Of a stretch of DNA of 64,000 bases, positions 18,800 through 27,597 are shown in pieces. The stretch comes from Hymenobacter roseosalivarius DSM 11622 (GTDB lineage: Bacteria > Bacteroidota > Bacteroidia > Cytophagales > Hymenobacteraceae). Below the pieces are notes generated by a model. That model did no database searches and had not been told where the DNA came from. It was given only the letters and a program-made list of their open reading frames with translations. Positions within the stretch are counted from its first letter, which is position 1. Each line of letters opens with the position of its first letter. The stretch covers positions 1 to 64,000 of the forward strand of contig NZ_FWWW01000039.1 of the NCBI RefSeq assembly GCF_900176135.1. The letters run 5' to 3'. A program made the position numbers and the translations under genes.

Positions 18800-18928
18800 T
18801 TACTTGCGGACTTGCTTGACCAACCAGACAATCAGGAGCACTACCAGCACCAAGCCCAGCCCCATTCCCAGCATCATGCCGATGCCCATGCCACCGCAGC
18901 AGCCGTTCATTCCCATTCCTCGCATCAT
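18800..18928 (-). CDS. Small glycine/methionine-rich membrane protein
   Basis: A 42-residue frame (MMRGMGMNGCCGGMGIGMML...) with a Gly/Met-rich start containing a CC pair, then one membrane helix (about 19-38) and a basic end, KQVRK. The length and the Met/Cys content suggest metal handling at the membrane but this is inference. It is flanked on the upstream side by the strong hairpin at 18969-19013. The two ATGs are adjacent; either may start it. Confidence 0.5.
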   Translation of the reverse strand: MMRGMGMNGCCGGMGIGMMLGMGLGLVLVVLLIVWLVKQVRK

Positions 18929-18968
18929 ACAATTAAGTGTTTAGCTAACAGGGGTTACAGAAAATGAG

Positions 18969-19013
18969 ACTGGGTAGCTCCAGCACCGGACGCTACGGCT
19001 GGAGCTACCCAGT
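18969..19013 (-). terminator. Strong hairpin downstream of the Met-rich gene
   Basis: A perfect 16-bp stem (ACTGGGTAGCTCCAGC and its complement) with a 13-base loop, 33 bp beyond the stop of the 19046 gene. On the minus strand it is followed by CTCATTTTC. Confidence 0.65.
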
Positions 19014-19045
19014 TTCACACTAGATACTGGTAGAAAATGAGGCAC

Positions 19046-19420
19046 TTACATTTTCATGTTGCCCATCTTGCCGCCCTTCATCATTTTGCCGCCTTTCTGC
19101 GAGTGCATCGACATCTTGCCGTCCATCATCATGCACTGGCCGTCCTTCATGGTCATCTTGGTGCCGTCCTTCATCATGCACGTGCCGTCGGTCATGCACA
19201 TGCTGCCGTCGCTCATGGTCATGTTCTCGGTCATGGCCGTCATTTTGCCGCCCTTCATCATCATCATTTTACCGTCCTTCATCATGCAACAGTCGTGCGA
19301 CATTTTGCCCATGGACTTGCCGGCCTTGGCGGTTTTGGCCTTAGGAGCCGTCTGGGCAGTGGCGACGGTGGTGAATCCAGTGAACAGGAGCACGGAGAGG
19401 AGATAGGCGAACTTTTTCAT
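19046..19420 (-). CDS. Met-rich periplasmic protein (DUF6799-like), copy 1
   Basis: A 124-residue protein with a cleavable signal peptide (about 1-22, ending VATAQ). The mature part is built of short units of the form MMKDGKMMMMKGGKM and MCMTDGTCMMKDG, with about a quarter methionine plus three or more cysteines. Two homologues occur at 35883-36263 and 49560-49946. Clustered Met is a classical Cu(I) ligand set in periplasmic proteins, so a copper-buffering role is likely but inferred. The family resembles DUF6799, which I recall from Hymenobacter. A strong terminator follows the gene. Confidence 0.8.
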   Translation of the reverse strand: MKKFAYLLSVLLFTGFTTVATAQTAPKAKTAKAGKSMGKMSHDCCMMKDGKMMMMKGGKMTAMTENMTMSDGSMCMTDGTCMMKDGTKMTMKDGQCMMMDGKMSMHSQKGGKMMKGGKMGNMKM

Positions 19421-19699
19421 GGTGGATAAGCGAAAGGGTTGAAAAAAGTGGTGAGGGATAAATTCCCGCTTGAGTTACGGGTTAAGCAGCGGTTGGGATT
19501 GGTATAATTCCCGCCGTATTGCGGTAAGATTCGGGCGTGGGCCTTATTCCGGCTGCCGGCGGTAATCCGTGGAAGATGCCCCGTTCACGAGCCGAAACTG
19601 CCGCGTCAAATGCCCCGGGCGGCCGTGGTGCCAAAATTGGTTAATACAACCGCAATGCCGGCAGCAACGGCGCCCGAAAGTAATTAGTCTGGCAATGCT

Positions 19700-20041
19700 T
19701 TACTCCTCGTTATTACGGGACTTATCGAGTAGGGTCAGGTGGTTGCTGGCCGGGTCCACCAGGGTGATACTTCCCGGGCGCGTTTCCACCACCCGTCCCT
19801 GGTTTTCGCCTGGAACCAACGGACGGTGGAGAAAGCGCTGCTGGGCCGCCGTCACCGATTCGACCAGCAGGACCTGCGGGGCCGGCGCGCCTTGCTCGGA
19901 AAAAAGGAGTACGTCGCCGTCTTCCAGGTAGAACCCCAGGTCTTGGCCCGGTATTTTGTCGGGGGCCCGGCCCAGCACGTCGGCGTACTAGCGTAGGGAA
20001 ATCAGCAGGTCAGCTGCGTGCACCAGGGTGGAAGTAGCCAT
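19700..20041 (-). pseudogene. VOC (glyoxalase-fold) protein with premature stop
   Basis: A frame from the ATG at 20041 reads MATSTLVHAADLLISLR, then an in-frame TAG at 19988-19990, then YADVLGRAPDK and a complete C-terminal half of a VOC domain (GFYLEDGDVLLF...ITLVDPASNHLTLLD). A conserved aromatic residue is normally found at the position of the stop. The rest of the frame is open, so this is a recent nonsense mutation, a sequencing error, or a read-through case. Confidence 0.7.
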
Positions 20042-20109
20042 AAGGAAGGAGAAATTAACAACGCTTTTATCACCTGCCGCGAGGGAGCGTCTGGCGTTAA
20101 GCTTTTGTT

Positions 20110-20847
20110 TTACAGTTGGTTCAGCCGGCCGCCGTCCACCCGCACCTCCGCGCCATGCACAAAGACGGCATCATCGGAAGCCAGATATGCGATAAGGGCC
20201 GCCACGTCTTCGGGCTTGCCCACGTCGGCTTGGTTAATGACTTCGACCCCACTCTTCACGTTGGGGTTTTCCCAGAGCATGGGGGTGTCGATGGCCCCGG
20301 GCAGCACCGCGTTGGCGCGGATGCCCTTGGGTTTGCCTTCCAGCGAGGAGGAGCGGGTGAGCGACAGCAGGGCGGCCTTGGCGGCTGCGTAGGGCGCTAC
20401 CAGCGGGCTGGTTTCGACGGCGTGGATGCTGGCCACGTTCACAATGGCGCCGCCGGGCTTCATGTGCAGAAACGCCTCTTTCGTGAAGTAAAAGGCGCCC
20501 AGCAGGTCCACGTTCAAAATGCGCAGCCAGTCGTCGCCGGTGAGCTCCTCCAAGGGTTTGAACTGCATCAGGCCGGCGTTGTTAACGAGTACATCCAGCC
20601 GGCCGAAACGCTTCAGCACGCCCTGCACCGTAACTCTTACCTGCTCCTCGTCGGCAACGTCGCAGGGCGTGGCCCACACGTCGGGGGCCCCGGCGGCTTT
20701 TACCTCGGCGGCAGCGGCGGCTAGCTTTTGCTCGTTCCGGCCAATCAACACCAGCCGGGCCCCTTCTGCCGCGAAGCGCTTGGCCGCAGCCAGGCCGATG
20801 CCGCCATTGCCGCCGGTTACCAGGGCTACTTTATCCTGAAATCTCAT
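20110..20847 (-). CDS. SDR-family oxidoreductase
   Basis: A classical short-chain dehydrogenase of 245 residues. The cofactor motif is TGGNGGIG near the N-terminus, followed by NNAG, the catalytic serine in NVASIHA and the YxxxK pair in PYAAAKAALL. The C-terminal VDGG is typical. The ATG at 20847 (MRFQDKVALV) is preferred over one nine bases upstream. Substrate unknown. It sits in the accessory part of the island without an obvious metal role. Confidence 0.92.
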   Translation of the reverse strand: MRFQDKVALVTGGNGGIGLAAAKRFAAEGARLVLIGRNEQKLAAAAAEVKAAGAPDVWATPCDVADEEQVRVTVQGVLKRFGRLDVLVNNAGLMQFKPLEELTGDDWLRILNVDLLGAFYFTKEAFLHMKPGGAIVNVASIHAVETSPLVAPYAAAKAALLSLTRSSSLEGKPKGIRANAVLPGAIDTPMLWENPNVKSGVEVINQADVGKPEDVAALIAYLASDDAVFVHGAEVRVDGGRLNQL

Positions 20848-20978
20848 GAGTGTCATCCCTATAGTGGGAAAGTGAGGGCGCCTATGGCCTAAGCAGCCTG
20901 GGCGAAACGGGCGGGTGATGAAACGTGGGCAGAGTCCTATAGCGCGGGAGGCTGGCTGCCCGTCAGTTTTTCAGAAGG

Positions 20979-21644
20979 CTAAATTTCTTGTTTTACTTCC
21001 CCGCACGTCGGCATTTTTTGGCCCATGTACGGATTGCGAATTTCTTTGGTCTGACTAAGCCAGTAGGCCCCTTTCTGCTCGTTGGCCATGGGGCAATAGT
21101 CCACGTAGAGTTTCTGCGCGCCGTAGCCAAATGCTTTGACCGATTTAACCATGACCGTCGAGAGAAAAACAAAGCTCTGCCGCTGGGCCTGGTCTTTTTC
21201 AGCGGCTTTATACAGTTTCAGGTGGGTCATCAAAAACCCTTTCTTTTCTTTCCAAAAGGCGGCGGCCTCGCCCGCGAGCAGGGCATCGGGCGTACGTTGC
21301 AGCAACTGCATCATCTGGTCGGCCTGCTTCTCTACTTCTGGCGCGTTGTCCGCGACAAACGCATCCTTCATGGCCAGGTAAGCCGTCACCACCGGGTCGA
21401 ACCCGGCTTTAAACGCGGGGGGCAAGTCATTCTGGAAAACCATGTCCGTGCCCTGCAGCATGTCATCTACCCCCATCTGCGTGGTTTTTTGGTTCGTACC
21501 AGGCACCCGTCCCGCTACGTTATCGGGGTTCATGTAGGTGTCAGACACCGAGCCTTTTCCCTCCTGCTGCTGATTACATCCTTGAATGAGAAGGGTGCCC
21601 GTTAGAAAAAGCGCGGGCCATGCGGTTGATTTCAGTGGTTTCAT
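20979..21644 (-). CDS. DUF3347 lipoprotein
   Basis: A 221-residue lipoprotein: signal peptide with lipobox LIQGC (Cys23), a linker, then a helical domain from about 75 to the end. The C-terminal signature LYVDYCPMANEQKGAYWLS followed by KEIRNPYMG and MPTCGEV is that of DUF3347, a periplasmic domain often encoded beside, or fused to, CusB-type adaptors. The CPM and TCG cysteines are candidate metal ligands. The ATG at 21644 is chosen because the long upstream extension has no signal-peptide character. The DoxX gene lies 64 bp upstream. Confidence 0.85.
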   Translation of the reverse strand: MKPLKSTAWPALFLTGTLLIQGCNQQQEGKGSVSDTYMNPDNVAGRVPGTNQKTTQMGVDDMLQGTDMVFQNDLPPAFKAGFDPVVTAYLAMKDAFVADNAPEVEKQADQMMQLLQRTPDALLAGEAAAFWKEKKGFLMTHLKLYKAAEKDQAQRQSFVFLSTVMVKSVKAFGYGAQKLYVDYCPMANEQKGAYWLSQTKEIRNPYMGQKMPTCGEVKQEI

Positions 21645-21708
21645 ATCCTGTGAAGTTAGTGGTGACTTGAGTATTGGTGCTGGCAAGCTGTTTAGGTTCC
21701 AGGCGTTG

Positions 21709-22239
21709 CTATCGGCGCGGTTGCTGCCCGTCCTCGCGGGCCAGCTTTTGCTCTTCTTCATCCTTGGCTTTTTCTGCAACGACGGGGTCGGCAACCAACT
21801 GGCCGCCGCGCGCGGTGCCTCCCAGCACCAAACCCGCGCTAATGAGGACGATGTCTTTGATGATGTATTGGCCGGCCAGGGTGGGAACGAAGGGAACCAG
21901 GTTGAATACGTCCCGCGGGAAAAAAAAGACCGGCGAAATGGCGCCAATTAGTTGCAGCAGCAGCAGCACCAACACGGCCTGCAACCATTTGCCGCTCAAT
22001 AAGCCGATGCCGATAAGGACCTCCAGGCTGGCCAGCCCCACGGCAAGGACGCGGTCCGGGAGCAGGTGAAAGGTCAGCACCCGGGCGGTTCGAACCGATA
22101 AGTCCTCGATGGGACTTAGACCGGGAAAGTATTTTAATACCCCGAACCATAAGAATATCACCCCGATGCTAATGCGCAGCAGGGCAATGCCATGGTCGGC
22201 CATCCAGTGGGTGAACTTCTTCTCTATTTTCGACGCCAT
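21709..22239 (-). CDS. DoxX-family membrane protein
   Basis: A 176-residue inner-membrane protein with four hydrophobic segments and the DoxX opening pattern (ALLRISIGVIFLWFGVLKYFPG). The C-terminal 35 residues are charged and disordered. DoxX-type proteins are linked to redox and sulfur-stress defence; the exact role is unknown. The ATG at 22239 follows a non-conserved upstream extension. It forms a unit with the DUF3347 lipoprotein downstream. Confidence 0.87.
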   Translation of the reverse strand: MASKIEKKFTHWMADHGIALLRISIGVIFLWFGVLKYFPGLSPIEDLSVRTARVLTFHLLPDRVLAVGLASLEVLIGIGLLSGKWLQAVLVLLLLQLIGAISPVFFFPRDVFNLVPFVPTLAGQYIIKDIVLISAGLVLGGTARGGQLVADPVVAEKAKDEEEQKLAREDGQQPRR

Positions 22240-22528
22240 GTGCTTTTTCGGTAAGTGGAGCTGCCGGGAGCAGGGTAGGCCAGCAGTGGTGCCCGTCGGT
22301 AGCAGGAGCTGCTTAGCCTTGGCAGCGCGTGCCCGTGCAAGCCTGCCGGCGGGCAATCATTTTTTTAAGAAGGGATAACTTCCATTTCTTCGCTGTTAAA
22401 CTTCTCGTTGGACAGGGCGACGGCAAACCGGCCATCGGGAAAATCCAGGGCCGCGCAGCCGGTCAGGCCGTGCGCGCGGGTTTCGAAGGGTTGGTATTTC
22501 AGACATGGGATGGTTGCACCACGCGGCC

Positions 22529-24037
22529 TTAAAAGATGTAAGGGTCAAACGTGCCGTACGACTCCCGGATTTTTCCTTTCGGCAGGGTCAAGGCCACCAG
22601 CACGGCTCCCGTGCCGAAGGCATTCCACCGGGCCTGCGGCGGCACCTGGTCCAGCCACAGCACCGTTACGACGAGCCAGAGCACGAAGGCGATGTTGACG
22701 AACCGGAGGGCCCGTCCCACCTCGGCCATGGCCATCACCGAAAACGTAATCACGAGGGCGCCCAGCGTGGTGAAGCTGTTGGCCACGGCCCCGGTAACGC
22801 CGAAGTTGCCCGGGAAGAACATCCACCACATCCCGACAACGGTCGCGCCCACCAGGGTCCAGGGCAAGTTCACGCCCCAGGCCATGGCGGGCGCGGTTTT
22901 CGTCAAGCCATCGGTGAAGCGGGGCGTGCGCGTGTCGTCGCTGCCGCCTTCGATGGTGTCGCCCATCCAGAAGGTGCGCCAGAAAGGCTGGCCGCTCTTC
23001 ACCCGCTTGTTCATGAACTGCACCATGGCCACCACCTCGTCCAGCGTCAGGGGCAGCATCATGACCATGACAACGGCGGTGAGCAAACACACGGAGCACC
23101 AGGCCCCCACGGCCACCGGCTGTAACGTAATCAGCACGATGCTGACGACGCCCAGTGGAATCACCAGAATGCCAAAGAAGGCCACCATCCAGGGCATGGT
23201 GCGCCAGCGGTCCGACATGCCCATGTAGCCCATCAGGGCTTCCAGGGCGTAGGACACGTTGCCCAGGCCCGCGTCCGAGATGGGGAACATCTTCGACACG
23301 TCCGACGTGAGCACCCGCTCGCTGCCGGTGTGGAAAAAAGGGTCCCAGACGTGCGCGACATAGCCCAGCTGGTAGGCCGTCAGGTACCGGGCGCCAAAAA
23401 AGCCAATCCAGGCCAGCACAATCATAGGAGCGCGCTGCAGCCAGCTGGAGGGGTTGTAGGTCCAGCCGGGCGGGGTTTGCGGGCCGGCGGGCATGTTCAG
23501 CATCATCTGCATCATGCCCGGCATTTCGGGAATGAGCACCGCAAACCCGATGGCGAAAATGCCCACGACGCTGTCGAGGAGGTAGGCCGACGCGTCGGGC
23601 GACCAAAACACGAGGGGGGCAAACAAGAGCCACAAGCCCACGAAGGAGGAGGCCCACGGTGCCCAGAGCCGAAACGGATTGGCCGACAGCACACTGAACA
23701 CAATGAGCAGCACCCCGCTGGCGATGTCGCTGTACGTCATGGCCGGGCTCTGGTAGCCAAACGTGAAGGGGGAGGCAATGAGAAAGAAGCCCAGCAGGAT
23801 GTTGGTGGCGTGGGTCCAGTACAGGGTGTTGTAATGGTTGAGGACCATTTCCCGTTGGTCGCTCTGCTCTTTTTCAGGGACTAGGGTCATGCCGCACTTC
23901 GGGCAGTTGCCCGGCTGGTCGCGCACCACTTCCGGGTGCATGGGGCAGGTGTAAGCGGTGGTGCCCGTGGTGCTGCCCGGTTGCGGCACCGGGTTCTCGG
24001 GCGTGGCAGGCGGCGGGGAAGGATGGTCGTGCTTCAT
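22529..24037 (-). CDS. VKOR-like membrane protein with heavy-metal-binding and SPW segments
   Basis: A 502-residue protein. Order: a His/Pro-rich N-terminus; a heavy-metal-binding domain at about 29-55 (YTCPMHPEVV...CPKCGMTL); two SPW-type two-helix units at about 75-185 (the segment with YWTHATNILLGFFLIASPFTFG); then a helical bundle with WCSVC at about 312-316, the redox CxxC of vitamin-K-epoxide-reductase-like proteins. Several more membrane helices follow. It may shuttle disulfide oxidation in the membrane under metal stress. The start at the ATG at 24037 removes a non-conserved leader. Confidence 0.8.
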   Translation of the reverse strand: MKHDHPSPPPATPENPVPQPGSTTGTTAYTCPMHPEVVRDQPGNCPKCGMTLVPEKEQSDQREMVLNHYNTLYWTHATNILLGFFLIASPFTFGYQSPAMTYSDIASGVLLIVFSVLSANPFRLWAPWASSFVGLWLLFAPLVFWSPDASAYLLDSVVGIFAIGFAVLIPEMPGMMQMMLNMPAGPQTPPGWTYNPSSWLQRAPMIVLAWIGFFGARYLTAYQLGYVAHVWDPFFHTGSERVLTSDVSKMFPISDAGLGNVSYALEALMGYMGMSDRWRTMPWMVAFFGILVIPLGVVSIVLITLQPVAVGAWCSVCLLTAVVMVMMLPLTLDEVVAMVQFMNKRVKSGQPFWRTFWMGDTIEGGSDDTRTPRFTDGLTKTAPAMAWGVNLPWTLVGATVVGMWWMFFPGNFGVTGAVANSFTTLGALVITFSVMAMAEVGRALRFVNIAFVLWLVVTVLWLDQVPPQARWNAFGTGAVLVALTLPKGKIRESYGTFDPYIF

Positions 24038-24204
24038 ACGAGTTGAATTAAGGCAGATGCAAGGCAACGGACTCGTCAAATTGCGGCTCGGATGGGGAGC
24101 CAGCCAAAACGACATTGGCCCCGCTCCTCCGCTTGGCCTTGGGCCAGTGGCCATTGACTGGCCTAAACCAAGCGGCGGCAAGGGCGGGGCGGCGGCCGGA
24201 ACCC

Positions 24205-25344
24205 TTACGCTTCCAGCTTATTGGCTTGGTAGAATTGCTGTGGGTCGGCCTTTAGATGGGCCACCATTTTGGGCAGGGTTTCGCTTAAGGAGCGTTGCGG
24301 CTGCCAATCCAGCAGTTTTTCGGCCTGGGAGCTGTCCATGTCCAGGTTGTCGTCAGCAAATTCTACCATCCAGGGCTTGATGAAAGGGCTGCCGAACAGG
24401 TTTTGCACGGCGGCCCCCCATCGGGCCAGAAACTTGGGGATGCGGATGAACGGTTGGGCGTGGCCGCGCAGGGCGGTGCCGATAATGCGCTGCAAGTCAC
24501 TAAACGACAGTGTTTCCCGCTCGCCGATGTTCAGGACGATGTCCGGGGGCAGCACGGCGCGTTTTTTAACGGCCTGGCCCAGCACGGCGACTAAGTCATC
24601 GAGGTGAATGAACGTGCTGCCGTGTGAGGCGTCACCGGGGAAAAAATACGAGGTGATTTTCCGTTCCCGGATGCGCTGAATCTGGTTGGTGATGGGGATG
24701 GAATCGCCCGCGTCGCTGTACACGCCGGCCACCCGCAGGCTCACGACCGGAATAGCGCCCCGCTGGGTGTGCAGGATTTTCTCGGTTTTCAACTTCGACT
24801 CCGGGTAGCCCCACGTGGCGGCCACCGGGCTTAGCTCCGTGAGTTGCACGCCCGGCACCGTGGGCAGGTAGACCAGCATGCTGCTGGTAAAGAGAAACTG
24901 CTCCACCTGAAAGCTTTGCAGGTGCTCCAGCAGCCTCGCAGTCCCCTCCACTGTTATCTTATCGTAGAGGGGAGACGTTTTTTCGGAGAAGCTATAATAG
25001 GCCGCCAGGTGGATGAAGCAGGCAATCCGGTTGCCGTGCTTTTGCCGGATGTCGCGGAAAACCTTTTGCACAGCCTCATCCGAGGTGATGTCTATGGTAA
25101 TGCACTCCGCTTCCGGGGGGGGATAGGGAAAGCCCTTGTTATCAAGCCCAATAATGGTGTATTGGCCGGCCAGGGCCTTAATCACCGCCGTCCCGATCAA
25201 GCCGCTGCTGCCCGAAACAAGGAGGATTTCCTTGGTAGCGTCGGGCATTTCCGACGCAGGTACCGTCGCCGCCTGGCTACCCCGCAAGGCGGTTGTGGTG
25301 GTGGGGTCTACAGTTGGCTGCTGGGCCGAAACTTCATATGCCAT
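24205..25344 (-). CDS. NAD-dependent epimerase/dehydratase (extended SDR)
   Basis: A 379-residue protein. After a 38-residue Thr-rich leader comes the nucleotide-binding motif VSGSSGLIGTAV. An active-site YxxxK is in WGYPESKLKTE and SMLVY carries the serine side. The domain is extended (about 40-330) and ends with a typical TLPKMVAHL helix. Likely acts on an NDP-sugar or steroid-like substrate; it cannot be told which. It lies just before the pseudogenised DUF326 and methyltransferase genes. Confidence 0.88.
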   Translation of the reverse strand: MAYEVSAQQPTVDPTTTTALRGSQAATVPASEMPDATKEILLVSGSSGLIGTAVIKALAGQYTIIGLDNKGFPYPPPEAECITIDITSDEAVQKVFRDIRQKHGNRIACFIHLAAYYSFSEKTSPLYDKITVEGTARLLEHLQSFQVEQFLFTSSMLVYLPTVPGVQLTELSPVAATWGYPESKLKTEKILHTQRGAIPVVSLRVAGVYSDAGDSIPITNQIQRIRERKITSYFFPGDASHGSTFIHLDDLVAVLGQAVKKRAVLPPDIVLNIGERETLSFSDLQRIIGTALRGHAQPFIRIPKFLARWGAAVQNLFGSPFIKPWMVEFADDNLDMDSSQAEKLLDWQPQRSLSETLPKMVAHLKADPQQFYQANKLEA

Positions 25345-25401
25345 GGGGAGTCCGTTAAGCGTTACGGGAATGATATACGTACGTGTCCGATGCGGGGGCT
25401 G

Positions 25402-25554
25402 TCACTTAGGGGCTGTCGGCGCAGTCCCGGTCCAGGCTGATACAGCGGCCATCATCTTAACGTCCTGCTCCTGCAAGCAGGCGGTGGCGCAATGCTCGCA
25501 GGCGGCGATGCAGGCGTTGAGGGCGTCGAGCAGGGATTGGTTTTGGGTGTGCAT
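25402..25554 (-). pseudogene. Frameshifted and truncated DUF326 copper-binding protein
   Basis: From the ATG at 25554 the first 37 residues (MHTQNQSLLDALNACIAACEHC...) nearly match the intact gene at 37166-37501. One base is then missing in a GCCCGC context; in the shifted frame the homology continues through CISLDRDCAD and ends abruptly at about 25405. Both a frameshift and a 3' deletion are therefore present. Confidence 0.85.
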
Positions 25555-25649
25555 GGGAAATTGGAACAGAGGTGAAACAATTACTCTCCCTGATACTAGC
25601 TGGTCGTCAGGCGGGGTTGGGACAATTCACGCTGCCGGCCTGTAAGATT

Positions 25650-26051
25650 TGCAGATGAGCTAAGCCCAAACCGGAGTTGCGCCAGCTTGCCGGCAGGGCC
25701 TGCAGCTGCAGCACGTTGGCCACTACCAGTTCAATGCCTTCAATGGGGTGCTCGTCCAGCGCTTTCCAAAAGCGGCTTATCATCAAGGGCGTTAAGTCGA
25801 AGGCATTAAAGAAAGCGCGCCGGTAGCATGTTACGCTCGCTCAGGGCCGTGTGCAGGGCTAGCGTAGCCGCGCCGTGCCGCAGCCGGCGTCGAGCACGTT
25901 CAGGTCGGGCCGCAGGAAGTCGGCCTGCGCAAAAACGGGTCAGCCCCTGGCGGTAGCCCAGGAGCCGTATCATGAGCTCGTAGAGGCTGGTGCGGCTGGA
26001 GTACAGGGTGCGGACCGGCGCGGTCGGGGCCGGAAGGGTTGAGGAAGTCAT
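25650..26051 (-). pseudogene. Decayed SAM-dependent methyltransferase
   Basis: The start (MTSSTLPAPTAPVRTLYSSR) and later pieces (AFDLTPLMISRFWKAL, ELVVANVLQLQALPASW) align in order with the intact methyltransferase at 35128-35808, but in different frames. The motif-I region is shifted out of register and the C-terminal third is missing. This and the DUF326 fragment duplicate genes that are intact at 35-37.5 kb. Confidence 0.8.
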
Positions 26052-26076
26052 CGGATGGTTAGAAAAAGGCTTGTGA

Positions 26077-27597
26077 TTACATCTTCATGTTGGGGTCCAT
26101 GGCCGGGGCTTTCGGGGCCGAAACCGGCTTTTTCTGCATGTCCATGCCCGGCATGTTGGGGTCCATGCCGGCCATGGGGGCGGTGCCCTGATAGAGGGCG
26201 TATTCGCTCTCCAGCAGGTAAGCCCCGCTGACCACCACCTGCGCCCCCGCGGCCACGCCCCCGGCGATGGCCACGGTTTCGTCGGTTTCGACGCCCGTCG
26301 TGACTTTGAGCCGGCGGTAGCGGCCGGCGGCATCCACCTGCTGCCAGACGTAGCTGCCGCGGCTGTCGCGCAGCACGGCGTCCTGGGGCAAAGTCAGCGC
26401 AGTGGCCGTTGTACCCCGGCTAGCAGCCAGGCGCACGTTGGCCTGCATGCCGGGCTGCAGGCGCCCGCCGGGGTTGGCCAGCTGCACGCGCAGCAGCGTT
26501 ACCTTGCTGTTGGCTTGCAGCTCGGGGCTGAGAAAGGCCACCTTGCCAGGGTAGGTATCGGGGAGGCCGGCCACCTGCACCTGCACCTTCTGGCCCAGCT
26601 GGATGCCGGCCACTTCCCCGGGGTAAAGCTGGGCTTCCACCCACACCGAGGAAAGGTTGGTGAGCGACACAAGCAGCGCGCCCTCGCCCACGTACTGGCC
26701 TTCCGTCACGCCCACGGCTTGCACCAGCCCTGCTTGCGGGCTGTAAAAAGTCAGCGACGACGTGGGGCGGCCCGTGGCGGCCAGGCTGCGGAGCTGTCCG
26801 TCCGTCATGCCGAGCAGGCGCAGCTTCTGGCGGGCGCTGGCCACCAGGCGGCCGTACTGGTTCGCACTCGTACCCACGGCCCGTAGCTGGTCCAGGCTCA
26901 GCAGGTATTCCTGCTGCAGGGCCTGCAACTGCTCGCTGTAGATGGACACCAGCGGGGCTCCCGCGCGAATCGACTCGCCCGTTTGGCGCACAAACAGCCG
27001 CTCGACGCGCCCGGCCACCCGGCTGCTGACCGTGCGGGTCTGGTTGGCGTTGGCGGTGATGGTGCCCGTGAGCACGGTGCTGCTGCCCGCCCCGCCATTG
27101 CCTTCGCCCAGGGCGGCCACCCGAATGTTGGCCAGTTGCCGCTGCTGCTCGCTCAGCATCACTTCCGGTGCGGCAGCGGCTTCCCCGGCCGGAGTTGCTG
27201 TCACCGGCGCGGCTTTGGTCGCTTTCACCAGGTCCATGCTGCAAATCGGGCATTTGCCGGGCTCTTCGCGGCTGATTTGGGGGTGCATGGGGCAGGTGTA
27301 GTGCGTGAGCGCCGCCGTCGCGGTGGCCGTGCCCGCAGTAGGTTTGGCAGGAGCCGCTTGCTTGGTGGCTTTCACCAAATCCATGGTGCAAATGGGGCAT
27401 TTACCCGGCTCGTCACGCACGATTTGCGGGTGCATGGGGCAGGTGTAGTAGGTGCTGGCGCCGTCGTGGGCGTGAGCTTCCTCGGGCGGGGCCTTCTTGC
27501 AGGCGCCGGCCCCGAAGGCGAGCAGGCTTGCTAGCAGGGCCAAGACCAGCAAGCGGCCCGGAGCGCAGCGGGTGAGCAGATTACGAAGCTTATTCAT
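26077..27597 (-). CDS. CusB-type efflux RND adaptor with two heavy-metal-binding domains
   Basis: A 506-residue lipoprotein (lipobox ending at Cys33). It has two tandem heavy-metal-binding domains (about 49-75 and 98-125, each YTCPMHPQI...CPIC-MDLVKATK), then the adaptor proper: alpha-hairpin (about 240-310), lipoyl-like and barrel domains (EAQLYPGEVAGIQLGQ) and a C-terminal membrane-proximal domain. The end is Met-rich (MAGMDPNMPGMDMQKK...MKM). The ATG overlaps the upstream adaptor stop by eight bases, implying translational coupling. It would join the CusA and CusC proteins in a tripartite Cu/Ag pump. The doubled metal-binding domain is unusual. Confidence 0.92.
   Translation of the reverse strand: MNKLRNLLTRCAPGRLLVLALLASLLAFGAGACKKAPPEEAHAHDGASTYYTCPMHPQIVRDEPGKCPICTMDLVKATKQAAPAKPTAGTATATAALTHYTCPMHPQISREEPGKCPICSMDLVKATKAAPVTATPAGEAAAAPEVMLSEQQRQLANIRVAALGEGNGGAGSSTVLTGTITANANQTRTVSSRVAGRVERLFVRQTGESIRAGAPLVSIYSEQLQALQQEYLLSLDQLRAVGTSANQYGRLVASARQKLRLLGMTDGQLRSLAATGRPTSSLTFYSPQAGLVQAVGVTEGQYVGEGALLVSLTNLSSVWVEAQLYPGEVAGIQLGQKVQVQVAGLPDTYPGKVAFLSPELQANSKVTLLRVQLANPGGRLQPGMQANVRLAASRGTTATALTLPQDAVLRDSRGSYVWQQVDAAGRYRRLKVTTGVETDETVAIAGGVAAGAQVVVSGAYLLESEYALYQGTAPMAGMDPNMPGMDMQKKPVSAPKAPAMDPNMKM

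Noticed and set aside
19988..19990. TAG read as pyrrolysine or a recoded codon
   Set aside because: No supporting hairpin or tRNA is visible, and pseudogenes are common in this region; nonsense mutation is simpler.
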